Source: Terriglobia bacterium (GTDB lineage: Bacteria > Acidobacteriota > Terriglobia > Acidiferrales > UBA7541). Taken from it: a stretch of 64,000 nucleotides of DNA. Where the stretch lies: positions 1,426,001 to 1,490,000 of the forward strand of contig JAIQGG010000002.1 in assembly GCA_020072785.1 (NCBI GenBank). The letters run 5' to 3'. Under the pieces are notes generated by a model. It had not been told where the DNA came from, ran no database searches, and was given only the letters and a program-made list of their open reading frames with translations. The translations under genes were made by a program, and so were the position numbers. Shown one piece after another: positions 27,708-41,700 of this stretch (position 1 is its first letter; every line of letters starts with the position of its first letter).

Positions 27708-28589
27708 TTACAAACCCCGCACAACGGCCTCGATCTGCGCGCGCTGCTCGGCCGCGAGCGGCGCCAGCGGCTCGCGCGGGGCTCCGCCGCGGTAGCCGCG
27801 GGCGTCCATCGCGCACTTCACTCCGGCCGGGCCATACTGCGCCACCACCAGCTTCGATGCCGGCAGCACCGACTCCTGCAACTGTCGCGCCCGCTCGTGC
27901 TTCCCGCTGCGCGCTGCCTCAAAAATCTCCAGGCACAGCTCCGGTACCACGTCGGCCAGCGCCAGGATTCCGCCCCGCGCTCCGAGCATTAGCGCGGGAT
28001 AGAGCGTGGAGGCCGAGCCTGTCAGCGTCTGAAACTCCTTTGGCGCCATGGCCAGGATCTCCCCGACCCGCTGCACGTTCCCGGAGCTTTCCTTGAGCCC
28101 CGCAATATTCGCATGCGCCGCCAGCGCCGCCACCTCCGCCGCCTCTAGCGCCACCCCGGTAAACTGCGGCACGGAATAGAGCAGCACGGGAATGGGCGAA
28201 GCGTCCGCCACCCGCCGGAAGTGCGCGATCAGGACCTCCGGCTTGTATTGCGGCTTGTAATAGTAGGGCGTCTTGACCAGCGCGGCTTGATAGCCGAGTT
28301 CCGCGGCCCGGCGCGTGCGCGCAATCGTCTCCGCGGTGGATTCTGCTCCGGTGCCGGCGATGAGCAGCTTGCCCGGCGCGGCCGCTTCCTTCACCGCGGC
28401 CAGCACGGCGTCCGCCTCCGCGCGCGAGAGCAGCACCGCCTCTCCGGTCGAGCCGAGAACGACGTAGCCGGCGAGAGCGGTCTTGTTGTACAGCCCGACG
28501 TTGTGCTTCAGGTCGGCGACTGCCACCGAGCCGTCGGCGGCAAAAGGCGTCGTCAATGGCGGAAAGATTCCGGAAAAATCGATGGCCAT
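27708..28589 (-). CDS. dihydrodipicolinate synthase family aldolase
   Basis: Class I (Schiff-base) aldolase of the DapA/N-acetylneuraminate lyase superfamily, 293 aa from ATG 28589. Lysine K166 in IAGLKESSG forms the Schiff base and Y138 in LLYSVPQ is the proton relay. VLGSTGEAVLL (44-54) is the pyruvate carboxylate-binding site. The run KTPYYYKPQY resembles 4-hydroxy-2-oxoglutarate aldolase-type members more than true DapA, so I give no symbol. It begins 2 nt after the carB stop (TGA GC ATG), so it is translated from the car transcript. Confidence 0.88.
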   Translation of the reverse strand: MAIDFSGIFPPLTTPFAADGSVAVADLKHNVGLYNKTALAGYVVLGSTGEAVLLSRAEADAVLAAVKEAAAPGKLLIAGTGAESTAETIARTRRAAELGYQAALVKTPYYYKPQYKPEVLIAHFRRVADASPIPVLLYSVPQFTGVALEAAEVAALAAHANIAGLKESSGNVQRVGEILAMAPKEFQTLTGSASTLYPALMLGARGGILALADVVPELCLEIFEAARSGKHERARQLQESVLPASKLVVAQYGPAGVKCAMDARGYRGGAPREPLAPLAAEQRAQIEAVVRGL

Positions 28590-28591
28590 GC

Positions 28592-31852
<3,261 letters not shown>

Positions 31853-31883
31853 AGAGGCGTTGTGAGCGTTTTCCGCGGGGGCG

Positions 31884-33059
31884 CTAGCGGCCCGCCGGCC
31901 GGAACTCCTTCATCATCTCCGTGAATTGCGTGAAGAGATAGCGCGAATCGTGCGGCCCCGGCGACGCCTCGGGGTGGTACTGCACGCTGAAGAGCGGCAG
32001 TTTGCGGTGCCGCATCCCCTCGTTGGTCTGGTCGTTCAGGTTGACGTGCGTGATCTGCACGTCTTTCGCCGGCAGCGACTCCGGATCCACCGCGAACCCG
32101 TGGTTCTGCGCCGTGATCTCCACTTTTTGCGTAAGCAGATTCTTCACCGGATGGTTCGACCCGTGGTGCCCGAACTTCAGCTTGAACGTTTTCCCGCCCA
32201 GCGCCAGCCCGCACAGCTGGTGCCCCAGGCAAATCCCGAACATCGGCACGCGCCCCGCCAGCTTGCGGATATTGTCCACCGCGTAGGTTACCGGCTCGGG
32301 ATCACCCGGTCCGTTCGAAAGAAAGACCCCGTCCGGCTTGAGTGCCAGCACGTCCTCCGCGGACGTCTTCGCGGGAACCACGCGCACTTCGCACTGATGA
32401 TCCACCAGCAGCCGCAGAATGTTCTGCTTGATGCCGTAATCGTAGGCCACCACGCGGAAACGCCGCATCTCCCCCTGCGCGCCAGCCTCCCCCATCTGCT
32501 CGCTCCAGGGCGAGGTGGCTAGATCGATCGAACCCTTATCCCAGGCGTAGGCTTCCCCGCAGGTCACCCGCCCGGCCAGTTCCTGCCCGGCCATGCTGGG
32601 GAGCTGCCGCGCCTCGGCGATGCACTGTTCGGCCGGCGTGCCGTCGGTGGCCACCATGCCCCGCAGCGCCCCGACCGTGCGCAGATGCCGCACCAGCGCG
32701 CGCGTATCCAGGTCCCAGATCACGGGAATCTTGTGGCGGTTCAGGTACAGCTGCGCGCTCTCCACACTGCGCCAGTTGGAAGTAACCGCGGAAAACTCTC
32801 GCACGATCAGCGCTTCGATATACGGCCGCGGCGCCTCCTCGTCGTCCAGGTTCGCGCCTACGTTGCCGATGTGCGGATAGGTGAAACACACGATCTGCCC
32901 CGTGTAGCTGGGGTCGGTGAATACTTCCTGGTATCCGGTGAGGCTGGTATTGAAAACGACTTCGCCGCCGCGGCGCGTTAGCGCGCCTGCCGCGCGGCCG
33001 TTAAAGACGCGCCCGTCTTCCAGGACCAGAATGGCGGGCCGGTGCTGAATCTCGGTCAG
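31884..33059 (-). CDS. carA: carbamoyl-phosphate synthase small subunit, likely CTG start
   Basis: Glutaminase subunit, 391 aa if started at CTG 33057-33059. The frame holds the full conserved N-terminus ([47 protein letters not shown]), yet between the preceding in-frame stop (the lepB TGA at 33078) and a GTG at 32889-32891 there is no ATG, GTG or TTG. AGGGAGG lies 5 nt before the CTG, so CTG is the best start; ATT four codons in is an alternative. Starting at the GTG would remove 56 conserved residues. The class I amidotransferase domain has nucleophile Cys in FGICLGHQ (near 276) and HPEASPGP with catalytic His/Glu. Confidence 0.93.
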   Translation of the reverse strand: MTEIQHRPAILVLEDGRVFNGRAAGALTRRGGEVVFNTSLTGYQEVFTDPSYTGQIVCFTYPHIGNVGANLDDEEAPRPYIEALIVREFSAVTSNWRSVESAQLYLNRHKIPVIWDLDTRALVRHLRTVGALRGMVATDGTPAEQCIAEARQLPSMAGQELAGRVTCGEAYAWDKGSIDLATSPWSEQMGEAGAQGEMRRFRVVAYDYGIKQNILRLLVDHQCEVRVVPAKTSAEDVLALKPDGVFLSNGPGDPEPVTYAVDNIRKLAGRVPMFGICLGHQLCGLALGGKTFKLKFGHHGSNHPVKNLLTQKVEITAQNHGFAVDPESLPAKDVQITHVNLNDQTNEGMRHRKLPLFSVQYHPEASPGPHDSRYLFTQFTEMMKEFRPAGR

Positions 33060-33077
33060 ATCTGCCTCCCTCGGTGG

Positions 33078-33692
33078 TCATTTGTCCTGCGCATTCGCCT
33101 GCGACAGTGTCCCAAAGTGCTCGAACGGCCAGTATGCGAAAACCGCCCGCCCGTAAATGTAGCGGTGGGCCACCGGGCCGAAAATGCGTGAATCGTTCGA
33201 GCTGATGCGATGATCGCCCATTACGAAATACTGGTCGCTCGGAACGCGCATCGGCCCGAAGTCGCTGAAATCCTCAAACTGTGGCGGCACGTACGGTTCG
33301 TCGATCAGCCGGCCGTTCACGAAGACCCGCCCCTGGCGGATTTCCACCGTTTCCCCCGGCAGGGCGATGATCCGCTTGATGAACGACTTCGACCGGTCTA
33401 GCGGATACCAGAAGACCACCACGTCGCCGCGCTCGATGGCTTCAAACCGGTACACAAACTTGTTGATGAAGATCCGCTCTTGATCGGAAAGCAGCGGGGC
33501 CATGCTCGTGCCTTCCACCTTCACCGGCTGGTAGAGAAATACGATGATGACCAGGGCCAATCCGATGGCCAGGAGCAGGTCACGCGTCCACGCGCGCACC
33601 TCTTGCCGGAACGATCCCGGGGGAACACTTGCCGTAGCCGGCCGTTCACCCGCCGGTGGCGTGTTCAGTTCTCTCTCGTCTCCGTTTTGCAT
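33078..33692 (-). CDS. lepB: signal peptidase I
   Basis: Cleaves signal peptides of Sec and Tat substrates on the outer face of the inner membrane. 204 aa. One membrane anchor at residues 37-55. Nucleophile S63 in GTSMAPLL and general base K106 in KSFIKRIIALPGE. The box VMGDHRISSNDSRIFG near 165-180 is typical. The 25-residue N-terminal stretch before the helix is polar and cytosolic. Heads the lepB-carA-carB-aldolase run, its TGA being 18 nt before the carA start. Confidence 0.95.
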   Translation of the reverse strand: MQNGDERELNTPPAGERPATASVPPGSFRQEVRAWTRDLLLAIGLALVIIVFLYQPVKVEGTSMAPLLSDQERIFINKFVYRFEAIERGDVVVFWYPLDRSKSFIKRIIALPGETVEIRQGRVFVNGRLIDEPYVPPQFEDFSDFGPMRVPSDQYFVMGDHRISSNDSRIFGPVAHRYIYGRAVFAYWPFEHFGTLSQANAQDK

Positions 33693-33786
33693 GTGTGGTG
33701 TGTATCATATATTTATAACACGGCCGCCGCGCATCGCGCCACTCACTTGCGCGTACCCGCGCAGTGCGCCGGGGCTGGTCTGGTTG

Positions 33787-34641
33787 TCAGTGGATGCGCT
33801 CGTAGTCGAAAAGACGAATCTCCCGGCTCACCCCGAACGTGAACCCGGTTTTCGGATCGTGCGCCTGCAGCCCGGCGACCCCCGCGAAGTCCCACGTAAA
33901 GCCCCCGGCCAGAATCTGCAGCCCCAAGCGCGCCTGCCCCGTGCTGTTCGTTCCCACGAGCGCGGCATTGATCTTCCGCGAGGAGTACAGCCCGTTCACT
34001 TCCCCCACCACGTTCACCTTCCGGTGCACCGGATAGCTGAACGCCCCGCCGTACATCAGTACATCGTTCTGCGAGAAGAGCGCCGTCGGCGCCTGCAGGA
34101 TCTCCAGCCCGGCGTTTCCGAACAGCTTGAGCTTGTAAATGTGCTTCTCCAGCGCCACCAGCGCGAATACGTTGGTCGTATTCGTTCCGATGCCCCGCGC
34201 CTGGTTGGAATTCGGAAGGATGAAGCCGAACTTAACGGCCAGCGAGGGCCGCTTCCCGCGTTCCGGCAGAATGCGCACCTTCGTCGACAGCACGTAATCG
34301 CCGGAGTCGTGCGTGGAGTTCGGCCCGGTAAGCGTGAGCGCCGGCACGAACGAGGCCCCCTGCGACTTCACATCGAGAAAGTTTTGGATCGCGCCCTCAA
34401 GCTGCACTTCCGCGATCTTCCCCACGCCCATGCGGAAATTGATCACGCCCACCGACGTCAGATCGCCGGAAAGTCCGGACAGCGGAAAATCCGCGTCCTG
34501 CAGAAAGTCGAAGCCCACCTCGGCGCGCAGCGTTCCCGGTGCCACCGTCTCGGTATCCACCGTGCGCAACGGACGGTCCTGCGCCCCTGCGCTTCCAGCA
34601 AGCAAACTAACTGCCAGTAAAAAGAAGAACACGCGGTGCAT
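33787..34641 (-). CDS. predicted outer-membrane beta-barrel protein
   Basis: 284 aa from ATG 34641 (AGGA 8 nt upstream; an ATG 9 nt earlier is possible). Residues 1-20 are a signal peptide ending GSAGA. The rest is a series of amphipathic, alternating strands with turns (for example VRILPERGKRPSLAVKFGFILPN, KLFGNAGLEIL, VNVVGEVNGLY) ending in an aromatic-rich strand and ERIH rather than a terminal Phe. It resembles the porin-like transporter group seen beside aromatic-degradation genes, but I cannot assign a substrate. Starts 22 nt after the rsmE stop. Confidence 0.75.
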   Translation of the reverse strand: MHRVFFFLLAVSLLAGSAGAQDRPLRTVDTETVAPGTLRAEVGFDFLQDADFPLSGLSGDLTSVGVINFRMGVGKIAEVQLEGAIQNFLDVKSQGASFVPALTLTGPNSTHDSGDYVLSTKVRILPERGKRPSLAVKFGFILPNSNQARGIGTNTTNVFALVALEKHIYKLKLFGNAGLEILQAPTALFSQNDVLMYGGAFSYPVHRKVNVVGEVNGLYSSRKINAALVGTNSTGQARLGLQILAGGFTWDFAGVAGLQAHDPKTGFTFGVSREIRLFDYERIH

Positions 34642-34663
34642 GGCCGTCATCCTAGAACAGAGC

Positions 34664-35383
34664 CTACCGTTCGCCAAGCGCATAATTGAGCGCCGCCAGC
34701 CCCGCCACCACCGCCGTCTCCGTCCGCAATATCTGCCGCCCCAGCGAGACCTGCGTGAACCCGCATTTTTCCGCCGCGGCAAACTCTTCCGCGGTCCAGC
34801 CCCCCTCCGGGCCCACCGCAAATGTCGCTTCCCGGCTCACCGCCGGCTCCAGCACTCGCCGCAGCGGCGGCGCTTCCCGCCGTTCGGAGAGCAGCACCCG
34901 CACGCCCTCGCCGTATGCCGCAAACGCGCTTTGCGGCCGCGCCAGCTCTTTCAGACGAGGCGACCGCAGTCTTCGCGACTGCTGCGCGGCCTCCACAACT
35001 ATTCGCTGCCACCGCTCGGCGCGCTTTGGCGCCGCCGCCAGCAGCGCCTTCTCGCTCCGCGCGGCGCTTAGCGCCACAATCGTGCCAACCCCCAGCTCCG
35101 TAGCCTTCTCCAGCGCCCACTCGAACGCGTCAAATTTCACCACCGCCAGCAGCAGCGTCAGCCGCACTTCCGGCTGCTCCGCCGGCAACTCTTCCACCAG
35201 CGCGAACTCGATGCGCTCCTTCCCCGCGCTCTCGATCCGGCCCAGCCACACCCGCTCGCCGTCGCTCAGCTCGTACAACTGCCCCGGCTGCGCGCGCAAC
35301 ACCCGCCCGAGATGATGCGCCGTCTCGCCCTCGAGCACGCACTTCCCGGCTCCAAATTGCTCCACAAAGAATCGTCTGCGCAC
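34664..35383 (-). CDS. rsmE: 16S rRNA m3U1498 methyltransferase
   Basis: SPOUT-class RNA methyltransferase, 239 aa. N-terminal PUA-like RNA-binding domain (residues 1-75, HHLGRVLRAQPGQLYELSDG). C-terminal trefoil-knot domain has the SAM motifs FAVGPEGGWTAEEF and VSLGRQILRTETAVVAGLAALNY, the RsmE signature. Complete in length. Confidence 0.94.
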   Translation of the reverse strand: MRRRFFVEQFGAGKCVLEGETAHHLGRVLRAQPGQLYELSDGERVWLGRIESAGKERIEFALVEELPAEQPEVRLTLLLAVVKFDAFEWALEKATELGVGTIVALSAARSEKALLAAAPKRAERWQRIVVEAAQQSRRLRSPRLKELARPQSAFAAYGEGVRVLLSERREAPPLRRVLEPAVSREATFAVGPEGGWTAEEFAAAEKCGFTQVSLGRQILRTETAVVAGLAALNYALGER

Positions 35384-35504
35384 GCGTGGATTCTACCGCA
35401 GGTAGGGAAACTTCCTGTAGCCGCCCTCTTCAGAACACGGGGGTTCCACAATAAACGAGAGGCCGTTTCCAGCGGACCGAGGGCCCGGTCTTCACGCCGC
35501 AGCC

Positions 35505-36641
35505 CTACCCGAAAATATCCTTCATCTTCTCGAACATCGAGGAGTTGCGTTCCGCCGGCTGGTTCTCCAGATTCAGCGTCGCCCCCAGCTGCTCCAGCAG
35601 CTTCCGCTGTTCCCGCGTCAGCTTCGTCGGCGTAATCACGCGCACGTGATAGTAGAGGTCGCCCTTGCCCCCGCCGTGGGGGTCCGGCAGGCCCTTCCCT
35701 TTCAGACGAAACACTGTCCCGCTCTGCGTGCCCTCCGGAATTTTCAGCTTTTCGTTTCCGCTGAGCCCCGGCACGACCAACTCCGTGCCCATCGCCGCCT
35801 GCGCGATGCTCACCGGAATCGTGCAGTAGAGATCCGCCCCGCGCCGTTCAAAGAACTTGTGCTCCTTCACTTCCAGCACCACGTACAGGTCGCCTGCCGG
35901 ACCCCCGCTCGGCCCCGGCTCGCCTTCTCCGGTCACCCGCAGCCGCGTCCCGCTGTCCACCCCGGGCGGCACGCGCAGTTCGATCGTCCGCTCGCGCTCG
36001 ATGCGCCCCTGCCCCCGGCAGTCCGGGCAGCGCTCGCGCACGATCTGCCCCGCTCCGTGGCACGCCGGGCACGTCCGCGAAATCATGAACATGCCCTGCT
36101 GGTGCACCACCTGCCCGCGCCCGCCGCACGTCTGGCACGCCACCACGCCCGTGCCCGCCTTCGCGCCCGTGCCGTTGCACACCTCGCAGAACTCCAGCCG
36201 CGGCACTTTGATCTTGGTGTTCACCCCGGCAGCCGCTTCTTCAAACGTCAGCGACATGTCGTAGCGCAGATCCGCTCCGCGCTGCACCCGTCCCCGCCCG
36301 CGCCGCCCCGTCGAGAAAAAATCCTCGAACCCGAAAAAGTCCCCGAAGATGTCGTGGAAATCCTGATAGATCGTGTTGCTGAAGTCCGTCTCCCCGCTCA
36401 CCCCGGCAAGCCCCGCGTGACCGTAGCGGTCGTAGAGATCGCGCTTGTGCGCGTCGCTCAACACGCTGTAGGCCTCGGTCGCCTCGCGGAAGCGTTCTTC
36501 GGCTTCCTGTTTCTTGTCCGGGTTGCGGTCCGGGTGCCACTTCAGCGCCGCTTTGCGGTACGCCGACTTGATCTCGTCCACCGCCGCGGTGCGCCCCACG
36601 CCCAGCACCTCGTACAGATCCCGTTGCACTCCCTTGGGCAT
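35505..36641 (-). CDS. dnaJ: chaperone DnaJ
   Basis: Class A J-protein, 378 aa, co-chaperone of DnaK. J domain residues ~7-75 with HPD at 36-38. A short Gly/Phe segment includes [18 protein letters not shown]. The zinc domain has all four repeats: [24 protein letters not shown] and CPDCRGQG. Two C-terminal beta domains and a dimer tail follow. Downstream of grpE (20-nt gap) in an hrcA-grpE-dnaJ group; dnaK is not in the window. Confidence 0.97.
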   Translation of the reverse strand: MPKGVQRDLYEVLGVGRTAAVDEIKSAYRKAALKWHPDRNPDKKQEAEERFREATEAYSVLSDAHKRDLYDRYGHAGLAGVSGETDFSNTIYQDFHDIFGDFFGFEDFFSTGRRGRGRVQRGADLRYDMSLTFEEAAAGVNTKIKVPRLEFCEVCNGTGAKAGTGVVACQTCGGRGQVVHQQGMFMISRTCPACHGAGQIVRERCPDCRGQGRIERERTIELRVPPGVDSGTRLRVTGEGEPGPSGGPAGDLYVVLEVKEHKFFERRGADLYCTIPVSIAQAAMGTELVVPGLSGNEKLKIPEGTQSGTVFRLKGKGLPDPHGGGKGDLYYHVRVITPTKLTREQRKLLEQLGATLNLENQPAERNSSMFEKMKDIFG

Positions 36642-36661
36642 AATAAGTTCCTGTTCGCTCC

Positions 36662-37243
36662 CTAGTTGACCTGGTCTTTGGATGCCGGATCCGCGTGCAC
36701 CGCTACACGCACCAGCGCCGGCCGCAGCACCCGCCCATGAAACACGTAGCCCGGCTGAAACACCTGCAGGATCGTTCCCTCTGCGTGCTCCGAAGTCTCG
36801 GTGCGGTCCATCGCCTGGTGCGCGTGCGGATCGAACGGCGTGCCGGCCGGATCGACGCGCTCCACTCCCAGTTTGCCCAGGTTCTCCAGAAGCTGCTTGT
36901 AGATCAGCTCAAAGCCCTTGCGGTAGCCCTCATACGCCGGCTCCTTGTGCGCCGCCAGCGCCTGCTCGAAGCCGTCCAGGATGGGGATGATCCCTTCAAT
37001 GACCCGCGCCGTGGTGCGCCGCGCGTCCTCGCTGCGCTCCTTCTCGATCCGCTTGCGGTAGTTGTCGAAATCCGCCTGCCGCCGCTGCAGCATTTGCCGC
37101 AGCTCGTCCAGGTCAGCAGCCAGCTTGCTCACGTCGGCATCGATGCGCGCCGAATCCGCGGCCACTGCCCGGGCTTCCGAGGACTGTTCCAGCTCCTCGG
37201 CCCCGCTCTTGTCCACATTTCTCTTACCGCCCTTTTCAGACAC
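36662..37243 (-). CDS. grpE: nucleotide exchange factor GrpE
   Basis: 193 aa. Polar N-terminus, then a long coiled coil (about residues 30-85, including [17 protein letters not shown], the family core). The C-terminal four-helix and beta-wing part ends with the conserved [23 protein letters not shown]. Exchanges ADP on DnaK. Starts 35 nt after the hrcA stop. Confidence 0.95.
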   Translation of the reverse strand: MSEKGGKRNVDKSGAEELEQSSEARAVAADSARIDADVSKLAADLDELRQMLQRRQADFDNYRKRIEKERSEDARRTTARVIEGIIPILDGFEQALAAHKEPAYEGYRKGFELIYKQLLENLGKLGVERVDPAGTPFDPHAHQAMDRTETSEHAEGTILQVFQPGYVFHGRVLRPALVRVAVHADPASKDQVN

Positions 37244-37278
37244 GGTCGAACATCTCCTGATTCTCTTCGGGAATGGCT

Positions 37279-38322
37279 TCAGATCTTGTCCAGGGCTTCG
37301 CTAAACAGCTGCGCCACGTAGGCCACCGCCGTCACCGCCCGCTCGTAGTGCATCCGCGTCGGCCCGATCACTCCCAGCGAGCCCTGTACTTCGTCGTTGC
37401 GCAGATACGGCGCGCTGATCAGCGCCAGGTTCTCGCCGGACTGCGAAATCTCCTTCACCCCGATCTGCACGTGCACCGGCTCGGGCGTGTCGATGCAGGC
37501 GTTCAGCACGCTGATCAGCCGGTGCTTCTCCTCGATCGCCGCCAGTAGCTCGCGCAGTTGCGCCTGGTCGGTAAATTCCGTCGAGGACACGATCTGCGCC
37601 GCTCCCTCCACGTGCACCTGCCGCGAAGGTTCGTCCCCCAGCATCACCGGGTCGCACAGCGTCAGCGCGCTGCGGAAGATGCTGTCGTACTGTTCGCGGT
37701 CCCCCGCCACCTTCTGCAGCAGGTCCCCGCGGATCGCCTCCAGCGTCCACCCCGAATAGTGCCGGTTCAGAAACTCCGAGGTCGCATCCAGCTCCGCCTG
37801 CGTGAAGGGGCGCTGCGTCCGCAGGATTTTGTCCCGCGTAATTCCCCCCGGCGAGATCAGTACCACCACCACGCGCCCGTCCGGCAGCAGCCACATCCGC
37901 GCGTGCTCCAGAACGGTCTTCCCCAGCGGCGGCGAGATGATGATCCCCAGCCCGTTGGACACTTCCGCCAGCACGTGCCCCGCACGTTCCGTGATCTCCG
38001 CCGCTGTGCCCGCCCCGGCCAGCTCGCGGTGGATCCAGTCGCGGTCCGCTACGGTCAGCGTGGCCTGCAGCGCGATCTCCTGCGCAAAAAACCGGTACGC
38101 CGACGCCGTCGGCACCCGCCCCGCCGACGTGTGCGGCTGGTAGAGCAGCCCCGCGTCTTCCAGATCGGCCATAATGTTGCGAATCGTGGCGGTGCTCAGC
38201 GCCTCTTCGAAGCGCTTGGAAATGGCGCGCGACGATACCGGCTCGCCCGTTTCGATGTACGTCCGGACGATATCCGCCAGAATCTGCCGGTTACGTCGTT
38301 CGTGGAGAGCTGGATTGCGCAT
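37279..38322 (-). CDS. hrcA: heat-shock repressor HrcA
   Basis: Repressor of chaperone genes that binds CIRCE operators. About 347 aa from ATG 38322; in-frame starts at 38352 (ATG) and 38379 (TTG) are possible and none has a strong Shine-Dalgarno. Winged helix in residues ~1-90 (RQILADIVRTYIETGEPVSSR, STATIRNIMADLEDAGLL). GAF-like and dimerisation domains follow, with GPTRMHYERAVTAVAYV at the C-terminus. I found no CIRCE inverted repeat (TTAGCACTC-N9-GAGTGCTAA) in the short upstream gap, so the operon may not be self-regulated by the classic site. Confidence 0.93.
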   Translation of the reverse strand: MRNPALHERRNRQILADIVRTYIETGEPVSSRAISKRFEEALSTATIRNIMADLEDAGLLYQPHTSAGRVPTASAYRFFAQEIALQATLTVADRDWIHRELAGAGTAAEITERAGHVLAEVSNGLGIIISPPLGKTVLEHARMWLLPDGRVVVVLISPGGITRDKILRTQRPFTQAELDATSEFLNRHYSGWTLEAIRGDLLQKVAGDREQYDSIFRSALTLCDPVMLGDEPSRQVHVEGAAQIVSSTEFTDQAQLRELLAAIEEKHRLISVLNACIDTPEPVHVQIGVKEISQSGENLALISAPYLRNDEVQGSLGVIGPTRMHYERAVTAVAYVAQLFSEALDKI

Positions 38323-38399
38323 AGCAGCAGCCGTCCCGGCTGCTAATTTCATTCTAGAGAGCCGTTCCAGCCCAGTCAACGCGCCTTTCGCCCCCGCGC

Positions 38400-39902
<1,503 letters not shown>

Positions 39903-39984
39903 ACTTCCTCCTGAAATTTTTCCTCGGTCTTGCTTGCTGGTCCTTTGCGGGCTCGAACGCGGGCAGCTACCGCGTGGAAACAAA

Positions 39985-40013
39985 ATTCTACAATCGCTTG
40001 CCACAAGCGTCAA
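39985..40013 (-). promoter_or_regulatory. promoter of the aldehyde dehydrogenase gene
   Basis: Minus strand: -35 TTGACG (40008-40013), 17-nt spacer, -10 TAGAAT (39985-39990). The leader to the ATG at 39902 would be about 75 nt. Confidence 0.6.
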
Positions 40014-40028
40014 ATTGCGTGGTATACT
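39998..40028 (+). promoter_or_regulatory. promoter of the DEAD-box helicase gene
   Basis: Extended -10 TGGTATACT (TATACT at 40023-40028) with a -35-like TTGCCA (39998-40003) at a long 19-nt spacing. It overlaps the divergent dehydrogenase promoter. The predicted leader to the ATG at 40223 is near 190 nt, long enough for cold-shock-type control, which is inference. Confidence 0.5.
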
Positions 40029-40222
40029 CCTTTTGCGCTTAATAGCTCGGTTGTGTTGTGCGGTCCCTCTGGTTGTCTCGCTGATCTGAGAATACCCGCC
40101 TTCAGTTCCCTCCGTTCGTTTTCAGCGTAATTTAAACGAAGACTGGCCTTGCAGACCGTTGAGCCGCACGAATGTTGTGTGCGCGCCGCGGCCGCTCTCA
40201 CCAGCAAGAAAGCAAAACTCGA

Positions 40223-41512
40223 ATGCTAAGTTTTACAGATCTACAGATTTCCGATTACACCAAGGAGCGCCTCACCGCGGCTCGCTTTGTCACTCCCACG
40301 CCCGTGCAGGATGCCACCATCCCGCAGGCTCTGGCCGGCAAAGACGTTCTCGCCACCGCTCAGACCGGCACCGGCAAAACGCTGGCCTTTCTGATTCCGG
40401 TGATGGAAAACCTCCTGAAACACAACACCCCGGGCATCGCCGCTCTGGTCCTCGTGCCCACGCGCGAGCTGGCCATGCAGGTTGTCGAGCAGTTCAACGC
40501 CCTGCGCGGCAAGCAGCTTTCCCCCGCAGCTCTGGTCGTCGGCGGCCTTTCCGAAGGAGACCAGCTCCGCACATTGCGCAACGGCGCGCGCCTGGTCGTG
40601 GCCACCCCCGGCCGTCTGGAAGATTACATCGACCGCGGCCTCATCCATTTCCGCGGCCTCAAGATTCTCGTCCTCGACGAAGCCGACCGCATGCTGGACA
40701 TGGGCTTTATCCCGGCGATTCGCCGCATCGCCTCCATCCTGCCCACGGAACGCCAGACCATGTGCTTCTCCGCGACCCTGGAAGCCTCCGTCGTCCATCT
40801 CGTCAAGGACTACATGAAGAGCCCGGTGCGCCTGGCCTTCGGTTCCACCCTCAAGCCCTCGGAAAACGTGCGCATCCAGGCCTTTGAAGTTTCCGTGGAC
40901 CGCAAGCCCGAGCTCCTGCAGCGCCTGCTGGCCAAGGAAACCGGCCGCTGCCTGGTCTTCGCCCGCACCAAGCGCGGCGCGGACCGCATCGCCAGGCGCC
41001 TCAACAGCGATGGCTTCACCGCCACCATGATTCACGGCGACCGCTCGCAGTCCCAGCGCACCGCCGCCCTGGCCGGATTCCAGAAGGGCCGCTTCCGCGT
41101 CCTCGTCGCCACCGACTTGGCTTCTCGCGGCATTCACGTCCAGGACATCGTGCACGTCATCAATTACGACCTGCCCGCCATCGCCGAGGACTTCATCCAC
41201 CGCGTCGGCCGCACCGGCCGTAACGGCGGCCACGGCGTCGCTTCCACCCTCTTCGCCCGCGAACAACGCTCCGAAATCTTCCAGCTCGAGCGCACTCTCG
41301 GCATCAAAATGGAGCGCCTCCAGGCGGAACACTCGGACAGCTCCCGCTCTTTCAGCCAGGATCGCGCGCCGCTCGCCGTTGACCGCTCTGCGGTCACACA
41401 TAATGCTGACCGCTCCGCGGTCACCCATGTCAGCGACTCCGCTCCCCGGCCCAATCGCTCCACCATGGTCCGGCTCCCCGGCGAAGTCCTGCAAATCCAG
41501 ATGGAGAATTAA
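40223..41512 (+). CDS. DEAD-box RNA helicase with repeat-derived tail
   Basis: 429 aa, RhlE-like. Q motif upstream of AQTGTGKT (46-53), then PTRELAMQ, TPGRL, LDEADRML, FSATLE, the second RecA domain (RCLVFARTKRGADRIA) and HRVGRTGRNG. After the core the tail holds two in-frame copies of the genomic palindrome at 41380-41396 and 41407-41423, coding the repeated peptide DRSAVTH, so the repeat appears to have inserted in the coding region without breaking the frame. The likely role is RNA remodelling in ribosome assembly or at low temperature. A strong terminator follows at 41586. Confidence 0.93.
   Translation: MLSFTDLQISDYTKERLTAARFVTPTPVQDATIPQALAGKDVLATAQTGTGKTLAFLIPVMENLLKHNTPGIAALVLVPTRELAMQVVEQFNALRGKQLSPAALVVGGLSEGDQLRTLRNGARLVVATPGRLEDYIDRGLIHFRGLKILVLDEADRMLDMGFIPAIRRIASILPTERQTMCFSATLEASVVHLVKDYMKSPVRLAFGSTLKPSENVRIQAFEVSVDRKPELLQRLLAKETGRCLVFARTKRGADRIARRLNSDGFTATMIHGDRSQSQRTAALAGFQKGRFRVLVATDLASRGIHVQDIVHVINYDLPAIAEDFIHRVGRTGRNGGHGVASTLFAREQRSEIFQLERTLGIKMERLQAEHSDSSRSFSQDRAPLAVDRSAVTHNADRSAVTHVSDSAPRPNRSTMVRLPGEVLQIQMEN
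41380..41423. repeat. two TGACCGC-N3-GCGGTCA copies inside the helicase gene
   Basis: TGACCGCTCTGCGGTCA (41380-41396) and TGACCGCTCCGCGGTCA (41407-41423), a 27-bp period, so nine codons and in frame. Arm sequence is identical to the intergenic copies; only the centre differs. Confidence 0.9.
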
Positions 41513-41585
41513 CCTCTTATCTCTTTTCCTTGCGCCCCCCGCCGCACTTTTTCGGCGCCAAGCGCAAGCCGTGAAACGCAATCCC

Positions 41586-41629
41586 AGCAGGCGTGCGAAG
41601 CTTGGGCTTCGCACGCCTGCTTTTCTTTC
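41586..41629 (+). terminator. rho-independent terminator of the helicase gene
   Basis: Perfect 16-bp stem: AGCAGGCGTGCGAAGC (41586-41601), loop TTGG, complement at 41606-41621, then a T-rich run TTTCTTTC. It lies 74 nt after the helicase stop. Confidence 0.85.
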
Positions 41630-41700
41630 TGCCCCTTCATTCCTCATGACGCCCCGCCCTTTTTCCGTGTACACTCGTCTCGTTAAAAAAGGAGGGCGTG

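Noticed and set aside
37279-38399. CIRCE operator before hrcA
   Set aside because: No TTAGCACTC-N9-GAGTGCTAA match found upstream.
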